Of a DNA stretch of 6,558 bases, positions 6,283-6,558 are shown piece by piece. A program made the position numbers and the translations under genes. The stretch spans positions 1-6,558 of the forward strand of contig CAZACQ010000028.1 of the NCBI GenBank assembly GCA_964483725.1, in the 5' to 3' direction. The notes beneath the pieces were generated by a model. It did no database searches, was not told the DNA's origin, and saw nothing but the letters and a program-made list of their open reading frames with translations. Source of the DNA: CAZACQ01 sp964483725. GTDB lineage: Bacteria; Patescibacteriota; Gracilibacteria; Absconditabacterales; Absconditicoccaceae. The first letter of the stretch is position 1. Each line of letters opens with the position of its first letter.

Positions 6283-6558
6283 AATATATAATTGCAATAC
6301 TTTTTTCATCTTTATTCTTATTTTCATTTATTTTTTCTGATTATATAATATATAGAAATGTTGATGATTGATGAAAATTATATAAGAAAAATGCTGATGA
6401 TACTGATAACTGAACACCAATTAATTCCGTTTCTAGTAGCTACCCAAGATATTCCCCAGATTGAGAATATATAATTTATACTAATCGGACTGATAGTTGA
6501 AACAGATTATATAAGAAAAATGCTGATGATACAGATGACTGAACACCAATTACTTCCG
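6261..6558 (+). CDS. pIII-like adsorption protein, N-terminal part (gene continues at 1-1634 across the circular junction)
   Basis: This is the first 99 codons plus one base of a 643-aa protein, read with TGA as Gly; codon 100 is formed by base 6558 plus bases 1-2. Residues 1-26 look like a secretion signal or anchor: Lys4 and Lys8, then a hydrophobic stretch from about 9 to 25, with possible cleavage near FIFS/D. Residues 27-100 hold two PD40-like (TolB-type beta-propeller) units: YIIYRN...LYKKNADDT...TPI, then YSPDGEYIIYTN...LYKKNADDT...TPI. The ATG overlaps the upstream membrane-protein gene by 22 nt, so translation is probably coupled. By position (before a pVI-like gene), size, signal and C-terminal anchor it matches the receptor-binding minor coat protein of filamentous phages. 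No sequence similarity to a specific pIII is recognised. The PD40 match is by eye. Confidence 0.78.
6377..6558 (+). repeat. two PD40-like coding repeats in direct orientation
   Basis: Bases 6377-6429 recur at 6506-6558, 129 nt (43 codons) apart, with three mismatches. They encode the LYKKNADDTD(N/D)GTPI segment of two successive propeller-like units. The second copy ends exactly at the last base of the window. If the genome came from short reads, the copy number across this junction could therefore be under-counted. Confidence 0.9.

Noticed and set aside
1..6558. CRISPR array, tRNA, rRNA, integrase or transposase
   Set aside because: None is visible. The only direct repeats are the coding repeats, the coat duplication and the short promoter box.

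Overview
This window looks like a complete circular genome of a filamentous (inovirus-like) phage of 6,558 bp. Its host would be a bacterium that reads TGA as glycine (translation table 25, the Absconditabacteria/SR1 and Gracilibacteria/BD1-5 lineages of the candidate phyla radiation). In the standard code nearly every gene is broken by TGA. Read with TGA as Gly and TAA/TAG as stops, the plus strand is packed with ordinary small-phage genes. The recoding is visible directly: the Walker A box of the packaging ATPase is GEFGAGKT, and its three invariant glycines are all TGA. Glycine rather than tryptophan is also required by a collagen-like Gly-X-Y region, a PD40-like SPDG motif and a helix-turn-helix ENGK turn. 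Base composition is strongly AT-rich and all genes are on the plus strand.

Layout. (1) From 6261 across the window ends to 1634 lies a 643-aa adsorption/cap protein (pIII-like). It has a signal peptide or anchor, two PD40-like repeats, three collagen-plus-cysteine modules and a C-terminal membrane anchor. The frame stays open across the junction, which is the main evidence for circularity. (2) 1637-2041 is a pVI-like membrane protein. (3) 2042-2201 is an intergenic region with a GC-rich hairpin and a promoter. (4) 2202-2489 is a small unrecognised protein in the position of a ssDNA-binding protein, followed by a hairpin terminator/attenuator. (5) 2550-3635 is a Rep_trans/RstA-like replication initiator. 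(6) 3643-3942 is a glycine-free, lysine-rich helical protein. (7) 3952-4899 is a pI/Zot-like ATPase. (8) 4886-5068 is an XRE-type repressor overlapping it. (9) 5147-5311 and 5457-5621 are two tandem major coat protein genes, each with its own promoter-like leader. (10) 5622-5914 is non-coding and dominated by a very long imperfect hairpin. (11) 5915-6070 and 6061-6282 are two small membrane proteins (pVII/pIX-like candidates) that overlap each other and the adsorption gene.

How it fits together. The Rep protein and perhaps the 95-aa protein would handle rolling-circle replication and ssDNA. The ATPase would drive extrusion through the membrane. The two coat proteins would form the filament, and the small membrane proteins, pIII-like and pVI-like proteins would form its ends. 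The XRE protein probably sets expression. A 12-nt box (ATACCAAAAAAG), a fixed distance upstream of both coat genes and the minor structural operon, is a plausible shared control element. No secretin, integrase or tRNA gene is visible. Absence of a secretin fits a host without an outer membrane. Functional names for the smallest proteins rest on position, size and topology, not on recognised sequence similarity.
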